From Fen-1231 sp035286465 (lineage in GTDB: Bacteria; Gemmatimonadota; Gemmatimonadetes; Gemmatimonadales; Gemmatimonadaceae), in contig DATEDF010000022.1 of the NCBI GenBank assembly GCA_035286465.1, positions 62,001 to 126,000 of the forward strand: a stretch of DNA of 64,000 nucleotides, read 5' to 3'. Under the pieces are notes generated by a model. It did no database searches, was not told the DNA's origin, and saw nothing but the letters and a program-made list of their open reading frames with translations. Within the stretch, counting starts at the first letter, position 1, and the number at the start of each line of letters is the position of its first letter. A program made the position numbers and the translations under genes. Of the stretch, positions 42,725 through 52,205 are shown piece after piece.

Positions 42725-45061
42725 TCAGCTCTTCGCGCGGCCGAGCAGCGAGTGCAGCCGGGCGGAGAGCGCGCGGGGCCGGAAGGGCTTCGTCAGGTAG
42801 TCGCTCGCGCCGTATTCGAAGACGCGGACCTCGCTGTCCTCATCGCCCTTCGCGGTGAGCACGATCACGGGCAACTCGGCCGTCGCCGGACGCGCGCGCA
42901 GGTGGCTCAGCACGCCGTACCCGTCCAGCCGCGGCAGGTTGAGGTCGAGCACGATGATGTCGGGCGCGGCCCGGTCGATCTCGTCCAGCGCCTTGACGCC
43001 ATCGGCGGCCTCGAAGACGGTGAAGCCCTCGCGCTCCAGCAGGTCCTTGAGCACGCGGCGCAGCGCGTCCTCGTCTTCGACGAGGAGCACCTTCTTCGAC
43101 TCGCCGTTGGCGTTGACGTTTTCCTCGTCCACGAGCTGGAACGACTCGCCGGTGAAGGTGGACGGCGGCGGCTTGTGGAGGGTCTGCACCCGCCCCTTCT
43201 CGGGCGGCGGGAGCATCACGCCGGGGAGCGGCGGCGTGGACGGCGCCGTCGTGGGCGGCCCGTGCAGCGGCCCGGGCTCGACGTACGTGACCGTCTCGCC
43301 CGACGCGCTCCGCACGCCGGTGCTCGCGCGCGCGCTGGACTCGCCCGGCACCTCGAGGACGCGCACCAGCTCGTCCACGGTCGTGATGCCGCCGCGCACG
43401 TGCTGGACGCCCGACTCCCACAGCCCGCGCATCCCGCCTTCGCGCGCGGCATCGGCGAGCCGCTCCCCCGTTTCGTTGCCGGCGATGCGGCGCTCCACCT
43501 CCGGCGTGGAGATGAGCACTTCGGTAATGGCGAGCCGCCCGCGATAGCCGGTGTTCGAGCATTCGGAGCATCCCACCGGCCGGTAGAGGGTCGAGCCGTC
43601 GGGGAACCACCGCCGGAGCCGGTCGGGCACCTGACCGATCGCCAACTCGCGGCAGTGCGCGCAGAGCCGCCGCAGCAGCCGCTGCGCGACGACGCCCTTG
43701 AGGGACGCCGCGATCTTGTAGCTCTCGACGCCGATGTCCATCAGGCGCGTCACGGAGCTCGACGCATCAATCGTGTGCAGCGTCGTCAGCACCATGTGGC
43801 CCGTGAGCGATGCCTGCGTGGCGATCGTCGCCGTCTCCTTGTCGCGAATCTCGCCGACGAGGATCACGTCAGGGTCCTGCCGCAGGATCGAGCGCAGCGC
43901 CGACGGGAACGTGAGGCCGGCCTTCTCGTTCACCTGCACCTGCACGATCCCCTGCAGCCGGTATTCGACCGGGTCCTCGACCGTGACGATGTTGACGCCG
44001 CGCGACTGGATCAGGCGCAGCATCGAGTAGAGCGTGGTCGTCTTGCCCGAGCCGGTGGGACCGCTGACGAGGATGATCCCCTCGCGCGTCTGCAGCAGCT
44101 GCTGGATGCGATCGAGTTCGTCAGGATTGAGCCCGAGCCCGTCGAGGGAGAGCACCGTCGCGCGCTGGTCGAGAATGCGGATGACGACCTTCTCGCCCTG
44201 CGACGCGGGGAGCGTCGAGACGCGGAGGTCCACGCGGTTCCCGCTGACGGCGACCCGCGCGCGGCCGTCCTGCGGGCGGAGGCGGTCGGCGATGTCGAGC
44301 TGCGCCATGATCTTCACGCGCGAGACGAGCGGGATCCCCGCCGCCTTGGGGAGGATCATTACCTGCCGCAGCACGCCGTCAATGCGGTACCGGACGGCGA
44401 CGCCCGCCTCTTCGGGCTCCAGGTGGATGTCCGACGCGCGCGACTGGATCCCCTCGGCCACGATGCGGTCCACGAGCTGGATGACCGGCCGCGCCGCGGC
44501 GCGCTTCGAACCCAGGTCGAGTTCCGCCTCGTCCACCGACTCCGAGATGGACTCGATGTCGTACTTGTCGGCCATCCCCTCGAGAATCGCGTCAATCACG
44601 TTCTCAGGACGGTACACCTCGTCGAGGCGCTCGAGGATCTTGGTCGGCGAGGCGAGCGACATGCGCACGGTGCGCCCCAGCGCGAACGCGAGCGTGCGCT
44701 CGCAGTCGAGGTCGTGCGGGTCGGCCGTCGCGATGTCGAGGACCGAGTCCGAGATCGAGAGCGGAAGGACCCGGTACTTGCGCACCAGCTGCTCCGGCAC
44801 CAGTTCCTTCGCCTGCTGGGAGACCATGGCGATGTTCGCGATCTTCATCCGGAACCGGGACGACAGCGCGGTCAGGATCAGGTCGTCACTCGTGAAGCCG
44901 CGGCGCGTGGCAGCCTCCCAGTAGCTCTCCTCACGCACGGACTGGAGCTGCGCGAACTGCTCGGGGGTCACCAGACCCTCGAGCGTCACCAGCATCCACT
45001 CGTCACGTACGGGTCGCGCCGAAGGCCCCAATTCCCCCTCCTCGGAGGACGCCGTCACCAA
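42725..45061 (-). CDS. GspE/PilB-type secretion ATPase fused to a receiver domain
   Basis: A 778-residue protein. An N-terminal GspE_N-like region (about 1-170) and the hexameric ATPase core are present: Walker A GPTGSGKTT (about 334-342), Asp box region VEDPVEYRL, Walker B-type ILVGEIRDKETA, His box LTTLHTIDA, and the zinc tetracysteine LCAHC/GCSEC. A proline-rich linker (about 590-650) joins a C-terminal receiver domain with VLLVEDEDALRRVLKDLLE, phospho-acceptor Asp706 in VLDLNLPRLDGYG and LTKPFRPR. It should power type IV pilus or type II secretion assembly; the receiver suggests control by a kinase. Start TTG 45061 or GTG 45058. Confidence 0.92.
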   Translation of the reverse strand: MVTASSEEGELGPSARPVRDEWMLVTLEGLVTPEQFAQLQSVREESYWEAATRRGFTSDDLILTALSSRFRMKIANIAMVSQQAKELVPEQLVRKYRVLPLSISDSVLDIATADPHDLDCERTLAFALGRTVRMSLASPTKILERLDEVYRPENVIDAILEGMADKYDIESISESVDEAELDLGSKRAAARPVIQLVDRIVAEGIQSRASDIHLEPEEAGVAVRYRIDGVLRQVMILPKAAGIPLVSRVKIMAQLDIADRLRPQDGRARVAVSGNRVDLRVSTLPASQGEKVVIRILDQRATVLSLDGLGLNPDELDRIQQLLQTREGIILVSGPTGSGKTTTLYSMLRLIQSRGVNIVTVEDPVEYRLQGIVQVQVNEKAGLTFPSALRSILRQDPDVILVGEIRDKETATIATQASLTGHMVLTTLHTIDASSSVTRLMDIGVESYKIAASLKGVVAQRLLRRLCAHCRELAIGQVPDRLRRWFPDGSTLYRPVGCSECSNTGYRGRLAITEVLISTPEVERRIAGNETGERLADAAREGGMRGLWESGVQHVRGGITTVDELVRVLEVPGESSARASTGVRSASGETVTYVEPGPLHGPPTTAPSTPPLPGVMLPPPEKGRVQTLHKPPPSTFTGESFQLVDEENVNANGESKKVLLVEDEDALRRVLKDLLEREGFTVFEAADGVKALDEIDRAAPDIIVLDLNLPRLDGYGVLSHLRARPATAELPVIVLTAKGDEDSEVRVFEYGASDYLTKPFRPRALSARLHSLLGRAKS

Positions 45062-45125
45062 GTCGGGCGGCTCAGCCTATTAAGATAGCACGCGTCTCGG
45101 AAGATGCTACAAACGTCTTGACTGG

Positions 45126-47219
45126 CTAGAGGATACGCCAGAACTCGCGCGAGAGGTCCAGGGCGAACGTCCAGCGCCCTCCCCGGAGCCCGCGGGCGAC
45201 GTCGAGGCGGAGCAGGTCGAAGAGCGTGAGGACCCCCACGCCGGCCGCCGGGAACCACCCGCCGCGTTGCTCCCGACCCGCCCCGAGACGATCCACCCAG
45301 ATCACGTGCGCGAAGGGCGCGAGCGTGACGGGCATGCGCAGACGGCCAAAACGGCCCAGCGAAAGCGGAATCGAGGTCACCGGGTGTCGCCATTCGAGAC
45401 GCTCGCTCACTCCGGCGCTGGCGCGCAATTCGTGGTAGTCGTACCCCGGACCCGTGATGGGCCCGCCAAAGAGTACGTGCGCCTGCTCCGGCGCGCCGCG
45501 ACCCTCGACCGCCGCCGATGTGACGTGGAGCACAAGTCGGTCGGCCCCGAAGGGGCGCTCGAGATTCGCGATCAGGCTCGCGCGCGCGAAGGAGACCGAC
45601 TGGCCGGCGAGGCGCCCCTGCTCGAGTCGCGCGCGCGACGCGGCGATCGAGCCGAACACGCGCAGCGTGGAGCCGAAGGGGCCGGGGCCGTCGGCTCGCG
45701 ACCCTTCGAGTGAGGCGCGAGTCTCCGCGAGCGGTTGCGCCGGAAAGGCGGGCTGGAACGCGCCGCGCACGGCGCGCGCGTGCACCGCGAGCGGATCCTG
45801 CCGCTCGCGCGCGAGCGAGAGCCGCCACCGCACGCCCGTGTGTCCCCCCGCGTCGGCGGTCAGCGCGACCCCGCGCGCGCGGTACGCGTCCGTGAAATCG
45901 CTGGCGAACTCCTGCGCCGCCAGCGAGTTCTTGAGGCCGCTCGCCTCGGGCTCGTCGCCCGCCTCGCGGAAGTCATCGCGCACGACGAGCGCGAGGCCGA
46001 CTCCGCCCGGGCGCTCCCACGCGAGCGACGCGGACTCCTTGAGCGCGCGGTCCGCGAAGCCGTAGCGCAGGCGCAGCTGCGCCCTGAGCCCGCCGCCGAG
46101 GGGCCGCGCGACGCCGGCGCCGAGGGCGACGCCCTCGACGCGGTTCATCCGCACCAGGTCGCTCACGGCGCGCGCGGTGAGCACCGTGCGCCGCGCGCGC
46201 GCGAGCGCCTGCTCGCGCACCAGCGCCCGCGCTTCCTCCTGCACCCGCCGCACGTCGTCGGCCTCGCCCAGCCGGACGTCGCGCGGCAGCGACTCGACGA
46301 TTCCGCCGGGGAACCGGTAGGCGCGCTGCTGTGCGAGCGGCACGGCGACGACCTCGGGCCCCTCGAACAGCGGCGGCTGGAGCCCAATGTTCACCTGCAC
46401 GCAGCAGATCTCCCAGCGGCCGCGGATGATCCCGCGCGCGGGGAAGTCCAGCCACGTCCCGGCGCGGCGGATCTCGACCTCCTGCCGGCGCGGCAGCCAG
46501 AAGCGCCCGTCCACGAGGCCGTTGTCGAGGATGATGGAGACGTCCTCGAGCTGCGGGTCGCGGAGCGCGGCACGCGTGAAACTCAAGGTCATCCGCACGA
46601 CCGCCGCGCTCGCGCGGTCGAGGTAGACGGCCCCGACCGTGCGCGGAAGCCGGTCGTCCCGGGGACGCACCTTGACCTCGAGGACATCGAACGCACGGTC
46701 GCTCGTGCGGATCAGGAGGGAGTCGGTGACCGCGTAGTCGTACGCGGCGCGCCCCGCCGCGGAGAGCGGGTGCGGCACGTCGAGCACCTCGTCGCCCTCG
46801 CCCAGCCGGATCACCGACGGGAAGTTGTTCTGCACGATCGCGAGGTGGTCGCGATGATACGCGATGTCGGTGGGCAGGAGGAGCGTGTCGCGGCGGCCCA
46901 CGATGCGCTGCTTGCTCTGGTTCGGCGCGCGCCAGTAGACTTCCAGCGCCAGCTCGTCGGTGCGCACGACCTTCGGCGGGTCCGGGAACCCCTCGCCGAG
47001 CTGGGCGAGGAAGGTGAGGAATCCGTGGGCGTTGGCGCGATAGTCGGCGAGGCCGGTGTCGGCGAGCTGCGCGGCGCGGCGCGCGATGGCGAGATCCACG
47101 AGCGCCATCGTGCGTGCGTCGTTCCACTGCTGCGCGCGCGCGGTGACGACGGGGACCGCCAGCGCCGCAACCACGCACGCCGCGGCACGGCGCGCTGACG
47201 CCGCGAACAGGGGACGCAT
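45126..47219 (-). CDS. large predicted outer-membrane beta-barrel protein
   Basis: A 697-residue exported protein with a signal peptide ending VTARAQQ. The N-terminal third resembles a periplasmic domain (GFPDPPKVVRTDELALEVYW, LPRRQEVEIRRAGTWLDFPA), and the C-terminal half is a series of alternating strands (AQLRLRYGFADRALK, RWTFALDLSREFWRIL) ending in an aromatic-rich terminus typical of barrels. It recalls the DUF5686 type of membrane protein, but the match is by eye only. ATG at 47219 is chosen for the signal peptide. The start codon overlaps that of the divergent trpE gene. Function unknown. Confidence 0.75.
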   Translation of the reverse strand: MRPLFAASARRAAACVVAALAVPVVTARAQQWNDARTMALVDLAIARRAAQLADTGLADYRANAHGFLTFLAQLGEGFPDPPKVVRTDELALEVYWRAPNQSKQRIVGRRDTLLLPTDIAYHRDHLAIVQNNFPSVIRLGEGDEVLDVPHPLSAAGRAAYDYAVTDSLLIRTSDRAFDVLEVKVRPRDDRLPRTVGAVYLDRASAAVVRMTLSFTRAALRDPQLEDVSIILDNGLVDGRFWLPRRQEVEIRRAGTWLDFPARGIIRGRWEICCVQVNIGLQPPLFEGPEVVAVPLAQQRAYRFPGGIVESLPRDVRLGEADDVRRVQEEARALVREQALARARRTVLTARAVSDLVRMNRVEGVALGAGVARPLGGGLRAQLRLRYGFADRALKESASLAWERPGGVGLALVVRDDFREAGDEPEASGLKNSLAAQEFASDFTDAYRARGVALTADAGGHTGVRWRLSLARERQDPLAVHARAVRGAFQPAFPAQPLAETRASLEGSRADGPGPFGSTLRVFGSIAASRARLEQGRLAGQSVSFARASLIANLERPFGADRLVLHVTSAAVEGRGAPEQAHVLFGGPITGPGYDYHELRASAGVSERLEWRHPVTSIPLSLGRFGRLRMPVTLAPFAHVIWVDRLGAGREQRGGWFPAAGVGVLTLFDLLRLDVARGLRGGRWTFALDLSREFWRIL

Positions 47220-48738
47220 GGGCGGAAGATCATCGGGCGCCACGGGCGCGGCAACCGGCGTGCTGGTGCCGGTCTGGCGCGACATCCTCCTCGACACGGA
47301 GACCGCCGTGGCCGCGTTCGCGCGCGTGCGCGGGGTCCCGCCATCGCGCGCGCCGTCCCGGTTCGCGTTCCTGCTGGAGTCGGCGCCCGCCGGGAGCGAG
47401 ACATGGGCGCGCTACACGTTCCTGGGCGCGGAGCCCCGCGGCGCGTGGCGCCTCACCGACGGCGTCGTCGAGGACTGGGACGCCGGGCGCGGCTGGCACG
47501 GCGCCCGGCGGCCGGACGACCCGCTCGCGGATCTGCGCGCGCACCTCACGGCGTACGAACCCGTGGCGGCGCCGGAGCTGGGCGCGTTCTGGGGCGGCGC
47601 CGTCGGCTACTTCGGGTACGACGTCGTACGCCACATCGAGCGGCTCCCCCGTCCGCCGCGCCGCGGCGTGCGCGCGCCGGACGCGCTGTTCGTGTTCACC
47701 GGCGCGATGGTGATCATGGACAACCTCCGCGCGCAGGCGCGCGTCGTCGCGCCGATGCGGCTGCGCCGCGGCGCGCGCGCGACCGAGCGGCGGTCGGCGG
47801 CGCGCGCGGCCGAACGCGAGATTGACGCGGTCGTCGCGCGGCTGCGCGCGGGCGCCCCGCTGCCGCCGCTCGACCTCGATCCGCGCGCCGCGGCGGCGCG
47901 CGGCCGCTCGACCTACCGCCGGGTGAAGTTCCTCGCGGACGTGCGCCGCATCAAGGCGTACATCGTCGCCGGCGACGTGTTCCAGGCGCTGCTCGCCCGA
48001 CGCATCGTGCTCGCGCACGACTTCGACGGCACGTCGCTCTATCGCGCCATCCGCGCGATCAACCCGTCGCCGTACATGTACCATCTCGTCCTTGACGGGC
48101 TCGAGCTCGTCGGGAGCTCGCCCGAGCTGCAGGTGCGCGTGGCCGACGACACGGTCATCGTGCGCCCCATCGCCGGCACGCGCGCGCGCGGCCGCGACGC
48201 GGCGGAGGACGCGAGCGCCGCCGCGACGCTGCTCGCGGACGAGAAGGAGCGGGCGGAGCACGTGATGCTCGTGGACCTGGGCCGGAACGACGTGGGGCGG
48301 GTCGCCGCGTACGGTTCCGTGCGCGTGACCGACCTCATGAAGGTCGAGAAGTACTCGCACGTCCTGCACATCGTGAGCGAAGTCGTGGGCCGCCTCGCGA
48401 GCGGCCGGTCCGCGCTCGACGTCTTCCGCGCGACCTTCCCCGCGGGCACGATGACCGGCGCGCCGAAGGTGCGCGCGATGGAGATCATTGACGAGCTCGA
48501 GCCGGAGCGGCGCGGCCCGTACTCGGGGGCGGTCGGGTACATCGCGTACGGCGACCGGCGGATGGATCTCGCGATCACGATCCGGACCTGCGTGCTCGCC
48601 GGCGGGGAGGCCAGCGTCCAGGCGGGGGCCGGCATCGTCGCCGACTCGGTGCCCGAGCGGGAATGGGAGGAGACGGAGGAGAAGGCGCGCGCGATGCTGA
48701 CGGCCATCGGGCAGGTGCGCGCGGCGGGTCGGCGCTGA
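47218..48738 (+). CDS. trpE: anthranilate synthase component I
   Basis: Converts chorismate to anthranilate with the TrpG amidotransferase, the first step of tryptophan synthesis. The 506-residue protein has the tryptophan-binding LLES motif (FAFLLESAPAGSETWARY), PIAGTRARGRD, VMLVDLGRNDVGRV, KVEKYSHVLHIVSEVVG, PAGTMTGAPKVRAMEII and GAGIVADSVPE. LLES favours TrpE over PabB. ATG at 47218 has AGGGG five bases upstream, but overlaps the divergent start codon; GTG at 47260 is the alternative. No trpG, trpD or other tryptophan gene is near. Confidence 0.92.
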   Translation: MGGRSSGATGAATGVLVPVWRDILLDTETAVAAFARVRGVPPSRAPSRFAFLLESAPAGSETWARYTFLGAEPRGAWRLTDGVVEDWDAGRGWHGARRPDDPLADLRAHLTAYEPVAAPELGAFWGGAVGYFGYDVVRHIERLPRPPRRGVRAPDALFVFTGAMVIMDNLRAQARVVAPMRLRRGARATERRSAARAAEREIDAVVARLRAGAPLPPLDLDPRAAAARGRSTYRRVKFLADVRRIKAYIVAGDVFQALLARRIVLAHDFDGTSLYRAIRAINPSPYMYHLVLDGLELVGSSPELQVRVADDTVIVRPIAGTRARGRDAAEDASAAATLLADEKERAEHVMLVDLGRNDVGRVAAYGSVRVTDLMKVEKYSHVLHIVSEVVGRLASGRSALDVFRATFPAGTMTGAPKVRAMEIIDELEPERRGPYSGAVGYIAYGDRRMDLAITIRTCVLAGGEASVQAGAGIVADSVPEREWEETEEKARAMLTAIGQVRAAGRR

Positions 48739-48796
48739 TCGGGGCGGCCTCCCGCCCTCCTCCCGCCGCCCGCCCTCCGCACTCCTCCCTTCTCTC

Positions 48797-48802
48797 TATA
48801 TT
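48797..48802 (+). promoter_or_regulatory. candidate -10 element six bases before the cyclase gene
   Basis: TATATT is followed by CTGGCA and ATG at 48809, a close copy of the arrangement before tig (TATATT, CCCGCC, ATG). It lies in the pyrimidine-rich 70-base gap after trpE, so the cyclase gene likely has its own promoter and a leaderless or near-leaderless mRNA. Confidence 0.45.
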
Positions 48803-48808
48803 CTGGCA

Positions 48809-50398
48809 ATGTCCTTCAAGCTCGCCGGCATCGAGAACGAGTACACGTTCGAGCTGCGCCCGGGCACGACGATGGTCGTGGGCCGTGCGGTGAACTCGGA
48901 CTGCCCGGTCGTGGACGCGACGGTCTCGCGGCGACACGCCGAGCTCGCCGTGGCCGACAACGGCGTGCAGGTGAAGGACGTCGGCTCGAGCAACGGCACC
49001 TTCGTGAACGGCGTGAAGGTGGACAGTTACTTCGTGGTGGCCGGCGACACCGTGACGTTCGGGAAGGTGGCGTTCCGGGTGGAGGCGCTCACGCCCCTCC
49101 CGCCGCCGCCGCCGGTCGCCGCCGCGGCCGGCCCGCCGCCCGGCGCCACGATCGTGCGGCAGGTGCCGGGCGCCGCCGATGCGTTCGAGAAGCTCAAGAA
49201 GAACAGCGGCAGCATCAAGGCGGTGATGGCCGGCGACGCCGACCCGGCGGAGAAAGACCGCCAGAAGCTCCAGATCCTGCTCGAGGTCTCGAAGGGGCTG
49301 AGCCGTGCCGCGGACGTGGACTCGCTGCTGCGCAAGGTCGCCGACTACGCGTTCGAGATCCTCGAGGCCGACCGCTGCGCGATTCTCTTCCTCGATGACC
49401 GCGGCAACCTGATGGCCAAGATCTCGCGCGACAAGCGCGGATCCGACGCGCCGAACACCGTGCCGCAGTCCATCGCGCGGATGGCGGTGGACGAGAAGGT
49501 CGCCGTGCTCTCGGACAACGCGGGCGAGGACCAGCGTTTCACGGGCCAGTCGGTCCTGATGCAGCGGGTGCGCTCGGCGATGTGCGTGCCGGTCATCGGC
49601 TCGGAGAACAAGGTGCTGGGTGTGCTCTACGTGGACAACTTCATGAGCACGCACCGCTTCGGCGAGGCGGACCTCGACTTCACCATCGCGTTCGCGGGGA
49701 TCACGGCGGTCGCGATCGAGAACAGCCAGTTCTCGGACCGGATCCGGCAGCAGGCGCTCGTGCGGAGCAACTTCGAGCGTTTCTTCACGCCGCACCTCGC
49801 GGCGCGCATCGCGAACAGCGCCGACGCGGTGCGGCTGGGCGGCGACAAGCGCCCGGTGGCGGTGCTCTTCAGCGACATCCGCGGCTTCACCGCGCTGTCC
49901 GAGACGATGGACCCGGACGCGATGGCGAAGCTGCTGTCGGAGTACTTCACGGAAATGGTGGAGTGCGTGTTCCGGCACGGCGGCACGCTCGACAAGTTCA
50001 TCGGCGACGCCGTGATGGCGCAGTGGGGCGCGCCGCTCGGCGAGAGCGACGACGCCGACCGGGCGATGGAGGCGGCGCTGGACATGATGACGGCGCTCGA
50101 CCAGCTGAACGAGCACTGGCGGGGACAGGGGCGCCCGGAGCTGAAGATCGGGATCGGGCTCAACTCCGGCGAGGCCTTCGCCGGGTACATCGGGAGCGAG
50201 CGGCGGCTCGAGTACACCGTGATCGGCGACACGGTGAACACCGCGAGCCGGCTCTGCGGCGTGGCGGCGCCGGGCGAGATTCTGGTGAGCGAGGAGTTTC
50301 GCTCGAAGCTCAAGACGCCGCCGCGGCTCACGCCGATGCCGCCGATGGAGCTCAAGAACAAGACGCAGCCGGTGCCGGTGTTCAAAGTCGTGCGGTGA
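48809..50398 (+). CDS. FHA-GAF-class III nucleotide cyclase
   Basis: A 529-residue cytoplasmic protein. An FHA domain (about 1-95; GRAVNSD, SRRHAEL, SSNGTFVNG) binds phosphothreonine, a proline-rich linker leads to a GAF domain (about 155-310), and a class III cyclase domain follows (about 345-510) with metal-binding Asp356 (FSDIRGFT) and Asp400 (FIGDAVMAQWG). A Lys in DKFIGD and Thr in EYTVIGDTVN fit adenylate rather than guanylate cyclase. It probably turns a kinase or small-ligand signal into cAMP. Stop overlaps the next start as GTGA. Confidence 0.9.
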   Translation: MSFKLAGIENEYTFELRPGTTMVVGRAVNSDCPVVDATVSRRHAELAVADNGVQVKDVGSSNGTFVNGVKVDSYFVVAGDTVTFGKVAFRVEALTPLPPPPPVAAAAGPPPGATIVRQVPGAADAFEKLKKNSGSIKAVMAGDADPAEKDRQKLQILLEVSKGLSRAADVDSLLRKVADYAFEILEADRCAILFLDDRGNLMAKISRDKRGSDAPNTVPQSIARMAVDEKVAVLSDNAGEDQRFTGQSVLMQRVRSAMCVPVIGSENKVLGVLYVDNFMSTHRFGEADLDFTIAFAGITAVAIENSQFSDRIRQQALVRSNFERFFTPHLAARIANSADAVRLGGDKRPVAVLFSDIRGFTALSETMDPDAMAKLLSEYFTEMVECVFRHGGTLDKFIGDAVMAQWGAPLGESDDADRAMEAALDMMTALDQLNEHWRGQGRPELKIGIGLNSGEAFAGYIGSERRLEYTVIGDTVNTASRLCGVAAPGEILVSEEFRSKLKTPPRLTPMPPMELKNKTQPVPVFKVVR

Positions 50399-51174
50399 GC
50401 GAGGCGGCGGCGCCCGCGGGATACGAGGCGTTCGCGGTTCCCGGTGCGCGGGTGGTGGCGCGCTCGGCGCACGCGGACGCCGTGCGGCGGGCGCTTACGA
50501 ACGCGGGGACGCTCTTCGCGTACGCCGCGGGCCGGCCGCGGGCGCGCTCGCTCGAGGGACGCGGGCCCGCCTGGGCGACCACGCTCCCCGACGGCACGCC
50601 GGTCGTCGTGCGCCACGCGCGCCACGGCGGGCTGCTCGCGGCGATCACGGGTGACCTCTTTCTGGCTCCGACGCGCGCGCCGCGCGAGCTGCGCACGGCG
50701 CGCCGCCTCGCCGACGCGGGGGTGCCCACGCCCGAGATCGTCGCCTACGCCGTGTACCCCGCGTTCGGCCCCTTTGCGCGCGCGGACGTGGCGACGCGGG
50801 CGCTCGACGGCCGCGATTTTCCCGAGGCGTGGCGCGCCGCCGCCGATGACGCGGCGCGCGAGGCGCTCGTGCGGGGGTTGGCACGGCTCCTCGAATCGCT
50901 GGGGCGCGCGCGCGCCGTGCATCCGGACCTCAATCTCAAGAACGTCTTCCTCGCGTCGGAGGGAGCCGCGCTCACCGCGTACGCGCTCGACGTGGACCGC
51001 GTGCGCTTCCCCGCCGTGGCCGACGAGCGGCAGGCCGCCGGGCTCAACCTGCTCCGCGTGATGGCGTCGGCACGGAAGTGGCGTGTCAAGCGGGGGCTTG
51101 CGATCGACGAGCGCGACCTCGCGCGCCGCCTCATGGACCTCCTCGGCCTCCCCCGCCCCGCGTTCGGCCGATGA
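50395..51174 (+). CDS. Kdo-kinase / lipopolysaccharide kinase family protein
   Basis: A 259-residue protein of the KdkA/WaaP kinase-like group, which phosphorylates sugars of the lipopolysaccharide inner core. Visible features are TPVVVRHARHGGLLAAITGD in the N-lobe, LRTARRLADAGVPTPEIVA, VHPDLNLKNVFL (the catalytic HxDxxxxN loop) and ALDVDRVRF with the metal-binding Asp. GTG at 50395 overlaps the cyclase stop, and the stop overlaps the heptosyltransferase start, which supports an envelope role. Confidence 0.85.
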   Translation: MSEAAAPAGYEAFAVPGARVVARSAHADAVRRALTNAGTLFAYAAGRPRARSLEGRGPAWATTLPDGTPVVVRHARHGGLLAAITGDLFLAPTRAPRELRTARRLADAGVPTPEIVAYAVYPAFGPFARADVATRALDGRDFPEAWRAAADDAAREALVRGLARLLESLGRARAVHPDLNLKNVFLASEGAALTAYALDVDRVRFPAVADERQAAGLNLLRVMASARKWRVKRGLAIDERDLARRLMDLLGLPRPAFGR

Positions 51175-52205
51175 CGCGCGTGCCGCTGGACCGAGTCTGC
51201 ATCGTGATGATGAGCGCGGTGGGCGACGCGGTGCACGTCCTGCCCGTGATCCACGCGCTCAAGCGCGCGCACCCCGCGATGCGCCTCACGTGGGTGCTCC
51301 AGAGCGGCCCCGCGTCGCTCGTGCGCGGCCATCCGCTCGTGGACGAGATCCTCGTCTTCGAGCGGGCCGCGGGACTCGGCGGCTTTCTCGACATCCGGCG
51401 GCAGCTTCGAGCGCGCGCGTTCGATCTCGTGATCAACCTGCAGGTGTACCTCAAGGCGGGCGTCGTCACGGCGTTGGCGCACGCGCCGGTGAAGCTCGGG
51501 TTCGATCGCGCGCGCGCCCGCGACCTCAACTGGCTGTTCACGACGCACCGGATCGCGCCGCACCCGATGCAGCACGTGCAGGACCAGTACTTCGAGTTCT
51601 GCGACTGGCTCGGCGTGCCGCACGAGCCCGTGACGTGGGGGCTCGGGCCGTGGAGTGACGAGGAGCGCGCCTGGCAGCGCGAGTTCCAGGCGACGCTCGA
51701 TCGCCCGGCGGCGCCGATTGTCGTCGCCACGAGCAAGCCCGAGAAGGACTGGCTTCCGGAGCGCTGGGCCGAGGTGTGCGATGCGCTCTACGCGGACTTC
51801 GGCCTCGCGCCCGTGCTCGTGGGTGGTCGCACGCCGCGCGAGGAGCGCGCCGCGCGCACGATCCTGGAGCGCGCGCGGCACCGGCCGGTCTCCGCGCTCG
51901 GGAGCGGGCTCCGCCGCCTCGTCGGGATCTTCGACAGGGCGGCGCTCGTGCTCTCCCCCGACACGGGCCCGTTGCACATCAGCGTCGCGCTCGACCGGCC
52001 CGTGGTGTCGCTGATCGGCTATTCCAACCCGAAGCGCGTGGGGCCGTACGGGAAATTCCGCGACCTCGTGATTGACGCGTACGGAGATCCGGGGGAGGAG
52101 TACGGCGTCTCGATGGAAAACCGCACGGGGCGGATGGCGCGGATCGGCGTGCGGGACGTGCTCGACCGGGTCGAGCGGTGGCGGACGAACTACACGAGCG
52201 AGTAG
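51171..52205 (+). CDS. ADP-heptose:LPS heptosyltransferase family (GT9)
   Basis: A 344-residue glycosyltransferase of family 9 that adds heptose (or a related sugar) to the LPS core. Motifs: VCIVMMSAVGDAVHVLPVIHAL at the N-terminus, WVLQSGPASLVRGHPLVDE, and in the C-terminal half PVLVGGRTPREE and SPDTGPLHISVALDRPVVSLIG, the nucleotide-sugar binding region. ATG at 51171 overlaps the kinase stop as ATGA. The last residues (TSE and the TAG stop at 52203-52205) lie inside a repeat element. Confidence 0.88.
   Translation: MTRVPLDRVCIVMMSAVGDAVHVLPVIHALKRAHPAMRLTWVLQSGPASLVRGHPLVDEILVFERAAGLGGFLDIRRQLRARAFDLVINLQVYLKAGVVTALAHAPVKLGFDRARARDLNWLFTTHRIAPHPMQHVQDQYFEFCDWLGVPHEPVTWGLGPWSDEERAWQREFQATLDRPAAPIVVATSKPEKDWLPERWAEVCDALYADFGLAPVLVGGRTPREERAARTILERARHRPVSALGSGLRRLVGIFDRAALVLSPDTGPLHISVALDRPVVSLIGYSNPKRVGPYGKFRDLVIDAYGDPGEEYGVSMENRTGRMARIGVRDVLDRVERWRTNYTSE

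Noticed and set aside
42278..45088. Plus-strand 936-codon frame opposite the GspE-type ATPase
   Set aside because: Shadow frame with low-complexity Arg/His/Asp composition; the minus strand has all ATPase motifs.
47218..48738. Aminodeoxychorismate synthase PabB instead of TrpE
   Set aside because: The N-terminal LLES tryptophan-binding motif and the overall TrpE-type signature favour anthranilate synthase, although TrpG is not adjacent.
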